Source of the DNA: Thecamonas trahens ATCC 50062
Lineage: Eukaryota > Apusozoa > Apusomonadida > Apusomonadidae
DNA: 64,000 nt
Assembly: GCF_000142905.1 (NCBI RefSeq)
Contig: NW_013657676.1
Span: 499,256-563,255 of the forward strand
Direction: 5' to 3'
This document shows, one piece after another, positions 44,513 to 54,173 of this stretch. A program made the translations under genes and the position numbers. The notes under the pieces are model-generated. The model was not told where the DNA came from. It did no database searches and saw nothing but the letters and a program-made list of their open reading frames with translations. The first letter of the stretch is position 1; every line of letters begins with the position of its first letter.

Positions 44513-45577
44513 CTACGAGAGCGGCGAAGCGTGGGTGCGGACGTCGCTGCGGTCAGAGGCGTGCGAGTGGACGATGCCATCCCACTGCCAGCCGACGACA
44601 GCAGTGAGGAAGGAGACCAGCGGCGAGGCGGCGATGGCGAGGACCGTGTTTGAGCGCGGCGACATAGCGGCCATGGGCCAGCTCATCATGTCGAGGAGTA
44701 GGTCAGTGCCGATGTGGAACTCGCGGGCGCGGATGCGCGGGTACATGACACCCGCAGCCTGTTCTGCGGTGAGGAGCTCGCCCGAGTCGGACATAGCGAC
44801 GGTCTCGGGCGGCTTGGTCTCGTTTTCGATGGCAAAGCCAGGCGTCTCGACGTCGGACGGATAGCAGATGGAGACGGAGACGTCAAAGGGGAGCAGCTCC
44901 TGGCGGAGCGAGTCTGCAAAGCCGCGGAGAGCCCACTTTGTGGGCGCGTACGCAGTGTAGCCGAGCATGCCACACATGGCCATGGCGGAGCTGATGATGG
45001 CAATGTGGCCGGAGCGACGGGCGATCATGGACGGAACAATGGCCTTGGCGCAGCGGACGACGCCCATGTAGTTGACGTCCATGGAGCGGGTAAAGTCTGA
45101 CTCTTCCAGATCCATAAAGTAGCCGGTGGCCGAGTAGCCAGCGTTTGCGATGAGGAGCTCGACGGGAGCCTTGGCATCGACCTCAGCCATAGCCCTCGTC
45201 ACAGCCTCACCATCAGTGACATCGACGGAGAGAGCGTCAACAAACTGATCAGCGACGGGATCAGGGAGGGCATTGACGATGGCAGTGAGCTCATCAAGGG
45301 CCTTGTCAAGCTTGGCCTGATTCCGAGCCAGAATGGTCACCGAAGCACCATCTCCAACAGCCAGCTTGGCAAAGGCCAGACCCATACCCTCTGATCCGCC
45401 TGTAATGACCACATGCTTGCCCGAGAGGTCGAGGGCAGACGAGGTGACCGAGTTGACCACAGTCCGTGCCAGCTGTTGAAGGGCAAAGCCAGCAGCGAGT
45501 CCAGTGAGTGCAAGTCCAGGCCATGAGTATGCTGACGGGCTGGCCCATCCTTGGCAGACTCCGCTGAGGTACTCCAT
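44513..45577 (-). CDS. KDSR: 3-ketodihydrosphingosine reductase
   Basis: An NADPH-dependent short-chain dehydrogenase of the ER membrane; it reduces 3-ketosphinganine to sphinganine in sphingolipid synthesis. The nucleotide site is GGSEGMG, the NAG motif is IANAGYSATG, and the catalytic Ser, Tyr and Lys lie in SSAMAMCGMLGYTAYAPTKWAL. The segment YPSDVETPGFAIENETKPPET is nearly diagnostic for this enzyme against other SDRs. An N-terminal hydrophobic segment (PGLALTGLAAGFALQQLA) and a hydrophobic C-terminal region fit membrane anchoring. It is 354 residues, starting at 45577. Its stop lies 32 bp from that of the convergent Cys-rich gene. Confidence 0.92.
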   Translation of the reverse strand: MEYLSGVCQGWASPSAYSWPGLALTGLAAGFALQQLARTVVNSVTSSALDLSGKHVVITGGSEGMGLAFAKLAVGDGASVTILARNQAKLDKALDELTAIVNALPDPVADQFVDALSVDVTDGEAVTRAMAEVDAKAPVELLIANAGYSATGYFMDLEESDFTRSMDVNYMGVVRCAKAIVPSMIARRSGHIAIISSAMAMCGMLGYTAYAPTKWALRGFADSLRQELLPFDVSVSICYPSDVETPGFAIENETKPPETVAMSDSGELLTAEQAAGVMYPRIRAREFHIGTDLLLDMMSWPMAAMSPRSNTVLAIAASPLVSFLTAVVGWQWDGIVHSHASDRSDVRTHASPLS

Positions 45578-46107
45578 CTCGAGTTGGCTTGGGGGAGGGG
45601 GGGAGGGGGTGGCTGGATGAGTTGAGTGTGGGCTGGGCAGGGAGCAGGAGCGCCAGCGAGGAGCGAATGCGGTGACGGGGCATGGAAGGGATGATCGTGG
45701 TTGCAGGAGGGTGCTTGATCGGGGTGTGGGGTATGGGTTGTGGGGATGGGGATGGGTGTGTGGGGTATGGGTTATGGGGATGGGGATGGGTGTGTGGGGT
45801 ATGGGTTGTGGGGATGGGGTGCTTGATCGGGGGTATGGGTTGTGGGGATGGGGGTGCGGGGGATGGGGGTGGGCGTGGGAGGTGATTCATCGGGCATGTG
45901 TCCCGAATACTGCCCAATCCAAGCCCGATCAGCCCTCCATTCCGCTCTGCGTGACAAACAGCATCATCAGCCCATGGCATGGGCCCCCGCAGTGAGAGGG
46001 GATCCCTCCTCGAAGTCAACCTCGCTCAACACCAGGCAGAGAGCTCAAGCACCAGAGCTTGGGGCCATAGACGAGCGTCACCTCACTCTGCCATTTGTTT
46101 GAACAGT
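45578..46107. other. Divergent promoter region with G-rich minisatellite
   Basis: About 45717-45870 consists of imperfect 35-bp units built from GTATGGGTTGTGGGGATGGG-type blocks, with many GGG/GGGG runs on the plus strand. G-quadruplex formation is conceivable. The remainder has no supported gene. Confidence 0.75.
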
Positions 46108-47880
46108 ATGGCTGCATTGGAAACCATTGTGTGGTCTGCAGCGCAAGGTACCATTGCAGTGCTCTTGATGATGAGCATCGGTTTTGCTCTGGGTAAGGCC
46201 CACATTCTTGACGGGCACACCCGGACACAGACCTCTCGGGTACGCTGATCTCCACGACGAGTGAGCTGTGGCTCGATGGGAGGTGAAGAATGAGGAAAGA
46301 GGGGACATATACCGGCTGTTGCGGGCTTGCAGGCGCTATCAGGTCGGGATCTGGCTGGATATCGGGGGTACGAGGTCTGCTGGGGTTGACGTAGCTCGAT
46401 GCCGAGTCGGGCAAGCGTGGTGCGATCGGCTTCTCCACTGGTAGTGCTGCCATAATCAGCATGTGATTGATGCTGATTGGCTCGGCGCTTGTTGGTCAAC
46501 TCGATCATGCGCTCGCGCCTGACGCCGCCGGTTGGCTGGCTTGGCTCGATCACACCCGCTTGGCGCGATGACGGACTGGCTGGGAGTTTTGAGCCTCCTC
46601 CACCACCACTCACCCTCACACCCCTCCCCGCACAGCTTTTGTTTGTGGTGCTTATACCAGCTCTGCTGTTCCAAGCCATCGGCTCGTCTTTCAAGATCTC
46701 CGAGTTTGCCGAGCTGTGGATTGTGCCTGTCGCAGCCATCATCCACACCGTGATCGGGCTCGGGCTGGGATGGCTGACTGTGGCGGTGAGCAAGCCGCCG
46801 GCGCACTTCCGGACCATGTCTATCCTCTCTGTCGTTCTCGGCAATGCCGGCAATCTGCCGCTCTCACTGGTGGCATCGATGGCGACCACTGAGGTCTTCC
46901 GCGACCAGCCTGACGCCGAGACTGAGGGCGTCAAGATCATCTCGCTGTACATGATCGTCACCTCGCTAGTTCTGTGGATGGTCGGCTATCCGCTGATGGG
47001 TCTGAGCAAGAACAAGTCGCCGATGTCGGGCTCTGATGAGGAGGACGCGAGCGGCAAGCTGCTCACCGAGTCGAGCGAGGCGACGTCTCGCTACTCGGTC
47101 CGGAGCACAAGCTCGATCGAGTACAGCACCGAGTCCGAAGCTCAAGAGGCGGCGTCATCGACAAGCTCGCCCTCGGCATCGACGTGCCTCTCGTCGGCCA
47201 CAGGGACGACGATCCTTGTCGACACGAGTATGACCCATCTTCAGGCACCGTCGCCTGCGTACAAGCCGCGGCCCACCCACGGGGCTTGCGGTCAAGTCAA
47301 GGCGCTGCGTCGGCACTGGTTGGATCTCAAGGTTGCCCATCCCTGGTTTGCCTTTGTCTGCGACAAGGTGTTCACTCCGCCGGTGGTGGCGGTCATCCTC
47401 GGCCTCGTTGTTGCCGCCATCGAGCCGCTGGCCGACACCATGTTTGGCGAGGACAAAGCGCTGCGTCCTGTTGGCCGGTCGGCCGTGATCATGGGCAATG
47501 GCGTTGTTGGGCTCTCGATGCTAATTCTTGGGGCGTCGCTGGCGGCGGTCTCGATTGGCAAGAGCGCCAAGCGCATCTCACGGCTCAACATTGCGCTGCT
47601 TATCTTTGTCCGCATGGTCGTCTTTGCCGCCATTGGCATCGGCCTGCTATATGTCTTTGTCTGGCTTGACGTTGTCGACGTCAAGAACAAGATGCTACTG
47701 TTCATTCTCATGGTCCAAACCGCGGTTCCCACCGCTCAATCGACGGTCATCATCGTCGAGCTTCACGGCGGCAACGCCGGCGATGTCTCCACCCTACTGT
47801 TCTTCATGTATCTCGCCTCGGTCCCTATCCTCACCTGCTCCATCGCACTGCAGCTGTATGTCATCGAGTCCATTCAGTAA
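46108..47880 (+). CDS. Membrane transport protein, PIN/PILS (auxin-efflux-carrier) family, two exons
   Basis: The Mem_trans fold has two bundles of five membrane helices around a central loop. Exon 1 (46108-46239) encodes MAALETIVWSAAQG, then VLLMMSIGFALGKAHILDG, and ends CGG|gtacgc. Exon 2 (46636-47880) begins after cgcacag, giving the characteristic junction TSRLLFVVLIPALLFQAIG. The N-terminal bundle includes ILSVVLGNAGNLPLSLV. A Ser/Thr/Glu-rich cytosolic loop of about 150 residues follows. The C-terminal bundle includes FTPPVVAVILGLVVA, LSMLILGASLA and FILMVQTAVPTAQST. It is 458 residues. Outside plants these carriers have unknown substrates; PILS proteins sit in the ER. Confidence 0.88.
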
Positions 47881-47891
47881 CAAGTAAACTG

Positions 47892-50282
47892 CTACGATTC
47901 GTCCCAGTTGATCGAGAGCAGCTCTGACCGAGTGTCGGCGGCGGTTGCGGCAGCTGGCGGCGGTTGCGGCGACGCGCGATGCATCGGCGACGCCATGTCG
48001 GGAGGCGACATCATGAGCAGCGAGTTGGTGGGTTGGCTACGGCTGACCGGCGTGGCGGGCAGCGGTCGCGCAACAAGGTCGTCGGACCTGCGGTCGTCGC
48101 CGTCATCGTCGTCGTCATTGTCGTCGTCGTCGTCGTTGCGCGGCTCGGGCTCGCGGACAAAGAGTGCGAGGAACGCGACCTTGGCGGCAGTCCGCTCTGG
48201 CCACACATTGATGGCGTCTGGCTCGCGGAGCATGACCCGCGCAAAGACCGAGAGCAGATCCTCGACTGCTGGGGCCGAGCTGTCGTCGGCACAGCGGAGG
48301 ACCTCGCCCATAAACGCCACCAGGTACCAGAACACGTTGTAGTGTGCGAGCGAGAGCGAGTCGATGATGGTCCGGGCAGCGAGGAGCGGCGACGGCGACA
48401 TGGTGACGCCAAAGACCTCCGGCGCACGGTCCGGTGGAATGACCGGCACCGACCAGGAGGCAAGCAGATGGAGGAGGGCGGCGGCCAGCGTATGCGGCGC
48501 GAGCTCGCCTCTCGCGGCGCGCAGCGGAATCGCCGCCGGCGACGACGAGAGCAGCGCAAGGAGCTCAGCGAGGCCGCGAACAGAGGCCACATCGCGGTCG
48601 AGGTCGGCGGCGGCGCGGGTGAAGAGGCCGGGTGTAGCAAGAATGCTTGGCGAGCGCAGCGCCTCCAGCAGATACCAGAGATGGAGCGGAACGTCGGATG
48701 ACGACGACCGAGTGAGCGCGTTGAGCGAGGCCCCGAACGGCCATGGCTTGTAGGTGCCGCGGAGTGGAACGACGATGGCAGGACTTGTCGGATTGCCCTG
48801 CAGCGAGAACTGGAGCAGCGCCTCAAGATGGGCGACGCCCGACGAGTCTGGCCGTAGAGTGCGGCGTGCCACAGCATCCGGCCCAATGAGGACCGTGAGC
48901 GCGAGCGAGGTCGAGGCGCCAGGCGCCAGGACACCGGCGAGCGCCGAGGGTCCGTCGGCGAGCTGGACCCACGACGGGAGTGGGAGGCCGGTGGCTGGGT
49001 CACGATGGAGCGAGTACATGGCTGGCAGCGTGTCGGAAGGGTTGGAGAGAATGAGCTGCAGCTCGAGTGGGTGACCCCAGGCGAGCTCGCCAAAGTCGAC
49101 CAGCGACGGTTCGACCGCCAGCTGTGGCGGGGTCGACGAGGTCTTGAGGGCAGAGACCAGGTTGAGCGCGACAGTGCGGGCATCCTGGGCGGCGGCAGCG
49201 GCGGCGTGCGAGTCAATAGAGGCAGCACGGGCAATAAAGTGGGCGGTGACCGGCTTGTGGTCTGAAGTGAGGAGCGCGGTCGTGGTGGTGTACGAGACAA
49301 GCGACCAGGCGCCCGGATGAGCAAAGCGGTAAAGGACCCGATCGGTCCAGGCAGGAACGCGGTTCTTGGACGATGAGTCAAAAATGTTCGTTCCGTTGTC
49401 GTACTTGTACGTTGGGATGAACTGGAGCTTTCCCTCCGAGTAGCCGGCGAAAGCCTTGCCTGCGGCGCGGGCTTTGAGCAGCTGGTCAGACTTGCGCAAA
49501 ACAGCATAGTCGCCAACGGCTACAGCAGCGCGAACAGTCTCATTTGGCAGATCGATGCGGTAGTTGAGGTCGCCAAGCCAGACAATAGCGTCAAAGGCGC
49601 CGGACGCCGGGGTCCGATCGAGGAACGACAGGCGCCGCGAGAGCTCGGCAAAGTCCTGGTTGCGCCGGGCCTCCTTGGACTGGCCAGCGGCCAAATGCGA
49701 GTTGATGAAGAGCCACTCCTCATCAAAGACGCGAAGGAGCACGCCTGCGCCACCTTTGTTGCCCATGACGCCGAGAATACCGACGCCGGCCGAGTCTACA
49801 GCGAGGACCTTGAGGTGAGGAACGATGCGGGACTTTGCACAGACGACGATGAGAATGCCGACTAGCTGTTTGGAGACTACATGGGTGTATCCTCCAGGCA
49901 CTGCCCTCTTATCCAAGGCAGCTAGAATAGCAGCTTCCCAAGGCGATGCCTTTGACGAGTTGTTGAGGAGAAAGGTCTCTGCCGAGAGGTCGAGCTCTTG
50001 AAAGCCAACGACGACCAGATCCGGAGCAGGCACTACTTCGTTCAGCCACACATCCAACGATTCGTGCAGTGCTTTCCCGTTGACATTCCATGTACCTGAA
50101 AGCACATGCAGTGTATGACTTGTGCTGTGGAGCTCACGGAGGCTCGCACTGTGCTTCCCTGCGAACGCCGTCGCCACCGTCAGGTCGCCCGCAGGCGTAG
50201 CCCGTCCGCTCGCTCCTCTGTCACCGCTGCTTCCTCCGCCTCGCTCCTGCCATGGTGGTCTGCTTGACGACGATGACGCCAT
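47892..50282 (-). CDS. OCRL: Inositol polyphosphate 5-phosphatase, OCRL/INPP5B type
   Basis: It dephosphorylates PI(4,5)P2 and related lipids on endosomes, Golgi and cilia. The catalytic domain (about 55-350) shows GTWNVNGK, the phosphatase box WLGDLNYRI, FIPTYKYD, PAWTDRVLY and LTSDHKPVTAHF. An ASH domain follows (LAVEPSLVDFGELAWGHPLE, then RGTYKPWPFG) and then a RhoGAP-like domain (DVPLHLWYLLEALRS, HYNVFWYLVAFMGEVL). This is the OCRL architecture minus an N-terminal PH domain. The tail is Asp-rich and contains a Ser/Pro/Met segment. It is 796 residues from the ATG at 50282. I see no Arg finger in the RhoGAP region, as in other OCRLs, so GAP activity is unlikely. Confidence 0.92.
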   Translation of the reverse strand: MASSSSSRPPWQERGGGSSGDRGASGRATPAGDLTVATAFAGKHSASLRELHSTSHTLHVLSGTWNVNGKALHESLDVWLNEVVPAPDLVVVGFQELDLSAETFLLNNSSKASPWEAAILAALDKRAVPGGYTHVVSKQLVGILIVVCAKSRIVPHLKVLAVDSAGVGILGVMGNKGGAGVLLRVFDEEWLFINSHLAAGQSKEARRNQDFAELSRRLSFLDRTPASGAFDAIVWLGDLNYRIDLPNETVRAAVAVGDYAVLRKSDQLLKARAAGKAFAGYSEGKLQFIPTYKYDNGTNIFDSSSKNRVPAWTDRVLYRFAHPGAWSLVSYTTTTALLTSDHKPVTAHFIARAASIDSHAAAAAAQDARTVALNLVSALKTSSTPPQLAVEPSLVDFGELAWGHPLELQLILSNPSDTLPAMYSLHRDPATGLPLPSWVQLADGPSALAGVLAPGASTSLALTVLIGPDAVARRTLRPDSSGVAHLEALLQFSLQGNPTSPAIVVPLRGTYKPWPFGASLNALTRSSSSDVPLHLWYLLEALRSPSILATPGLFTRAAADLDRDVASVRGLAELLALLSSSPAAIPLRAARGELAPHTLAAALLHLLASWSVPVIPPDRAPEVFGVTMSPSPLLAARTIIDSLSLAHYNVFWYLVAFMGEVLRCADDSSAPAVEDLLSVFARVMLREPDAINVWPERTAAKVAFLALFVREPEPRNDDDDDNDDDDDGDDRRSDDLVARPLPATPVSRSQPTNSLLMMSPPDMASPMHRASPQPPPAAATAADTRSELLSINWDES

Positions 50283-51135
50283 AGAGGGGGGGGGGGAGAG
50301 CGGGACGAGTGGTGGTCGCGGGGGTAGGTGTGGAGGGGAGGAGAGGGAGGGCGCGGAGAGGTGGTGATCGACCCCGAGGCGTGATCGATCAGAGCCGATC
50401 GAGTAGGGGTGGGGTGTTGATCAAGAGTTGTGGTTGCGGGCTGTGATCATAGTTGATTCCTTATTTCATGCAGAGCGTGAGGAGGTTGAATAATGTGGCG
50501 TAGAGAAAGTAGGGGGGGGGGAGGGAGGGTATATGGAGGGTTGAGCGGTGTGTGGGTAGGGGCCGGTGTGAAAAATAATCCATGATCATGTGAATTGACA
50601 TCGGTTCACACCTGCACAGACATACAAGCAACACACACACAACACACACTCTCTCGGGCTGTGTAGCGGAAGGGAAGAGGAGATGATATTGTAGGGAAGA
50701 GAACCTGTGCGAGTGCGGTGAGAACGTTGTTGCTGGCAGTGGGCCATGACGGTGTCGGCGTGGATGGCGACAGGCCGTTCACGTTGTCGTTCAGCTGCCG
50801 TGAAAAAATACGGTTTGATAGGTTGTCAGGTTTGGCTGGACGAGGGTGATACAATCCCGACCACAGCCCACGGAAAGGCTATGGTTGACATGGATGAAGT
50901 AAGGATGTAAGTGAGAGGTGTCTGGGAGGGGCAAGGGTGGAAAAGTGGGAAGAATAGCGGAATTGCTCCGGGCGCCAACACCTGCAAAACTGTCATTATG
51001 CAGTTTGCAGTTTGCAGTTTTGCAGCTTGCAGTTTGCAGTTTACATTTTGAACAAAGTAGTCAAAACTCGGCGTTTTTTCTCGCTGGGAACAACACAGTA
51101 GCATCTGGACACAGCAAGACAACCGAAAGAGAACC
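50283..51135. other. Divergent promoter region with GCAGTTT repeats
   Basis: 853 bp without a supported gene. G-rich tracts are near the OCRL start, and a cluster of GCAGTTT/GCAGTTTT direct repeats covers about 50998-51045, roughly 100 bp before the next ATG. Confidence 0.6.
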
Positions 51136-52575
51136 ATGCCCCGTCGCTCGCAGCCTCGAAAGGCAAGCTCCTTCAATGCGACCGGCGCATCTAGCTCGTC
51201 TGGCACGTCTAGCACGGCCAGCACAGCTGCGACGACGGCAACGGCTATCTTGCGAGGCGCATTAACGCCGTTCTGCCTTCTGCTGAAGCTACTGTTCCCG
51301 ATTGTGACAGACTCAACGAGCCGTGCCATCTTTAAGAACATCTTGGTGTCAGCATGCAGGTTGTACCAGAACAAGGAAGGAAAGCTCACATTGTACGGTC
51401 TCGTTCGAGCCTTACAGCTTGCGATGCGGATAAGCTCGTCCCGGTCGGGCTTGTCCAGGCTCATGGAGCTCGTCGACATTGGGGAGGCGAACATGGACGA
51501 GGAGCTGGCGTCAAAGATCTTCGTGTGGGCGGCCGGACCGCGGTCTCGCACCAAGCCTGCAAAGAGGGCTGACAAGCGGTACGACGAGCGGCGTGCTGAT
51601 CTGCTGCAGGACTTCGTCACGTTTGGCGAATTCGACATTGACGAGTTTGCCCAGTTTCTTCTCGGCGAGCGGTATCTTCGTGTGATGCGGCAGCGAGCCA
51701 AGAACCACTGCGGCAACAACAGCGAAGCCCAGATGGCGTACGAGAAGCAAGACATCCCCACGCCGTCGGAACTTCATGAGGCCATTACCACAATCCGCGG
51801 CCTGGACTTTGGCGCCATGGTGGCGCCGTCGATGGCGGCGGGAGCGCTGCCGGTGCCAGAGCCTGTGGCGACACCGTCGATGGCGACGGGAGCGCTGCCA
51901 GTGCCAGTGCCTATGGCGACACCGTCGATGGCGGCGGGAGCGCTGCCGGTGCCAGTGCCTGTGGCGACGCGGTCGATGGCGGCGGGAGCGCTGCCGGTGC
52001 CAGAGCCTGTGGCGACGCGGTCGATGGCGGCGGGAGCGCTGCCAGTGCCAGTGCCTATGGCGACGCGGTCGATGGCGGCGCGCCCGATGCCGGTGCCAGA
52101 GCCTGTGGCGACGCGGTCGATGGCGGCGGGAGCGCTGCCAGTGCCAGTGCCTATGGCGACGCGGTCGATGGTGGCGCGCCCGATACCGGTACCAGAGCCT
52201 GTGGCGACACGGTCGATGGCGGCGGGTGTACTGCCAGTGCCAGTGCCGGTGGCGAATCCGCAGTGGATGCCCATGCTGTCGCCATCCCCTCCGACGTCGC
52301 CGCCTCCACCGCTGCTGATCGAGATTGGGATAGAAGCATCACGACCTTGCCACCAAGGCGAGTACTTGACCGAGTCACTTCGGGTAGATGAGAACCAGGG
52401 CCATGGGGAGCTCGACGAAGAGTCGTTGGCCGCCGACGACGACATGGCGCTCTTCCCACAGCTCATCAGCACGACGCCCAAGCGCCGCCGCGAGCTCGCT
52501 GCTACGGAAGACTACCAGCCCCGCCAGCGCCGCAAGCTCAACGCCAACGGCGGCGAGGCGGATACTTCGTCGTAA
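51136..52575 (+). CDS. Hypothetical protein with nine 16-residue repeats
   Basis: The ATG at 51136 (gaaccATGccc) opens a 479-residue protein. The N-terminus is Ser/Thr-rich; residues about 40-220 form a helical globular region (LTPFCLLLKLLFPIVTDSTS, LYGLVRALQLAMRI, VTFGEFDIDEFAQFLLG). The repeat block, PSMAAGALPVPEPVAT and variants, runs from 51826 to 52257. The C-terminus is acidic, then basic with two KRRR/RQRRK patches that could be nuclear signals. No family is recognised. Confidence 0.65.
   Translation: MPRRSQPRKASSFNATGASSSSGTSSTASTAATTATAILRGALTPFCLLLKLLFPIVTDSTSRAIFKNILVSACRLYQNKEGKLTLYGLVRALQLAMRISSSRSGLSRLMELVDIGEANMDEELASKIFVWAAGPRSRTKPAKRADKRYDERRADLLQDFVTFGEFDIDEFAQFLLGERYLRVMRQRAKNHCGNNSEAQMAYEKQDIPTPSELHEAITTIRGLDFGAMVAPSMAAGALPVPEPVATPSMATGALPVPVPMATPSMAAGALPVPVPVATRSMAAGALPVPEPVATRSMAAGALPVPVPMATRSMAARPMPVPEPVATRSMAAGALPVPVPMATRSMVARPIPVPEPVATRSMAAGVLPVPVPVANPQWMPMLSPSPPTSPPPPLLIEIGIEASRPCHQGEYLTESLRVDENQGHGELDEESLAADDDMALFPQLISTTPKRRRELAATEDYQPRQRRKLNANGGEADTSS
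51826..52257 (+). repeat. 48-bp coding minisatellite, nine units
   Basis: Nine units of exactly 48 bp (16 codons) stay in frame. In the later copies, units ending PEPVAT tend to alternate with units ending PVPMAT, suggesting a 96-bp higher-order repeat. Two units carry ARP in place of AGA (SMAARPMPVP, SMVARPIPVP). Confidence 0.95.
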
Positions 52576-52611
52576 GAGCATCGTTTTCTCTATGTCCAGC
52601 AGACATCAAAC

Positions 52612-53229
52612 TCACCAAGCCATCACCGCGTCCACTCTGTGGCAAGCAGCCGAGGCGGCAATAGCTTGTGGGGGTGAGGGAGGAGGCGATGTGAGACAAG
52701 GCAGCGAGCAGGACGATGACAGACCGACGAGAGCCTGGTCGGGCGACGACAAAGGGCCGGATGGAGCAGGGCGACGTTCAGGATGACAAGGGCCGGCGTG
52801 GGTAGCCATGAGCTTGAGCGGGCGGAGGATGTTTGCCTGGTTTGCATCGACAACATGCCCATTTGCGATGACTTCGTCGATGATGATGTGAACGAGCTCG
52901 AGCCGGAGCATGATGTCGAGCTCTGTCACATCGTTAAAGTAGGTGTTGAGAGCCTCGACCATGAGCTGAATGAGCTCCAGAGCGGCCAGCTCGTTATCAC
53001 CATCATCAACACCAATCATAAAGTAGAGCGAGGCATAGCGACGGAAGCAGACAATGATACCAGAACCATAGGCAAAGAACGATGATTGCTTGGAAGAGCG
53101 AGAGACGGCCTTGCGGATGATGTCGGCATGGTCAACAGCTGCTTGCTCCGCAGAGAGTCCAGAGTGAGGATAGTGCCGCGCAAGTCGCACCTGACCCTGC
53201 ATATTAGCAATGAGGAGGAAGTGGATCAT
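52612..53229 (-). CDS. AP4S1: AP-4 adaptor complex sigma subunit
   Basis: The small subunit of AP-4, which sorts cargo (including ATG9 in animals) from the trans-Golgi. The longin-type fold is complete: MIHFLLIANMQGQVRLARHY, then CFRRYASLYFMIGVDD, NELAALELIQLMVEALNTYF, VTELDIMLRLELVHIIIDEV and NQANILRPL. The NILRPL ending and VHIIIDE favour AP-4 over AP-1/2/3 sigma. The ATG at 53229 aligns with the family start; the frame is open upstream but low-complexity. After residue 145 a Pro/Ser/Ala tail of about 60 residues is unlike the family and may be unspliced intron or a genuine extension. Confidence 0.9.
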   Translation of the reverse strand: MIHFLLIANMQGQVRLARHYPHSGLSAEQAAVDHADIIRKAVSRSSKQSSFFAYGSGIIVCFRRYASLYFMIGVDDGDNELAALELIQLMVEALNTYFNDVTELDIMLRLELVHIIIDEVIANGHVVDANQANILRPLKLMATHAGPCHPERRPAPSGPLSSPDQALVGLSSSCSLPCLTSPPPSPPQAIAASAACHRVDAVMAW

Positions 53230-54173
53230 CTTGTTCTTGCCTGTCACCTGTGTGTGGGTCTGTCTCTCCGTGTGCCTGTTGGGCGTGAGGTGTCTGCCCC
53301 GTCGGTCGTGTCTCCCGTGGCTGCCTGGGCGCAGCAGAAATCGACCGACGGCCGGCAGCTGGCAGCCGAGTTTGCTGTGCAAGGATCGGATGGGGATGTG
53401 GAATCGGGGCGGGGCGGGGGGAGGGGGGGGAGGGGGGGTTGAACGAGAAGAGAGGGATGAGAGTCCTAGCTCAAGCTCCCTGATCGCTGCCCTCACACAT
53501 CACCGCCCTCACACATCGCTGCCCTCACACATCGCCGCTCTCGCACATCGCTGCCCTCACACATCACCGCCCTCACACATCGCCGCCCTCACACATCACT
53601 GCCCTCACACATCGCTGCCCTCACACATCACCGCCCTCACACATCACCGCCCTCACACATCACCGCCCTCACACATCACCGCCCTCACACATCGCCGCCC
53701 ACCCACATCGCCGCCCACCCACATCACCGCCCACCCACATCACTGCCCTCACACATCGCCGCTCTCGCACATCGCTGCCCTCACACATCACCGCCCTCAC
53801 ACATCACTGCCCTCACACATCGCTGCCCTCACACATCGCCGCCCACCCACATCGCCGCCCACCCACATCACCGCCCTCACACATCGCCGCCCACCCACAT
53901 CGCCGCCCACCCACATCACCGCCCACCCACATCGCCGTCCCTCCCTCTCCTCCTCACACATCGCTGTCCTCACAGAAAACACCGTCGCACCTGCGACAAA
54001 AAGAGCCAACGAACTGTTCCATCGTTTCGAATGAAACAAACCGCGTGGGTCAGAGGGGGGGGGGGGGGGGGGGAGGGGGGGCAAGGGCACGGGCATCACC
54101 TAACTTACGGCCGTCCTTTGAATAGGTGGTTACGTGTGTGTGTGTGTGTGTGTGTGCGTGAGTGAAAGGAATC
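53230..54173. other. Intergenic, dominated by a minisatellite, no gene
   Basis: It includes the 16-bp array described separately, a G-rich tract near 54057-54078 and a GT run (54133-54157) just before the arrestin start. Confidence 0.7.
53484..53941. repeat. 16-bp minisatellite, about 28 copies
   Basis: The units are GCCCTCACACATCGCC with GCT/ACC variants and a second type, GCCCACCCACATCGCC. Patches of the second type near 53696-53745 and 53838-53935 point to block duplications. Because no unit contains a stop in any frame, long ORFs cross the array by chance. Confidence 0.95.

Noticed and set aside
53210-54034. 274-codon plus-strand ORF
   Set aside because: It is a chance reading through the 16-bp minisatellite, whose units contain no stop in any frame.
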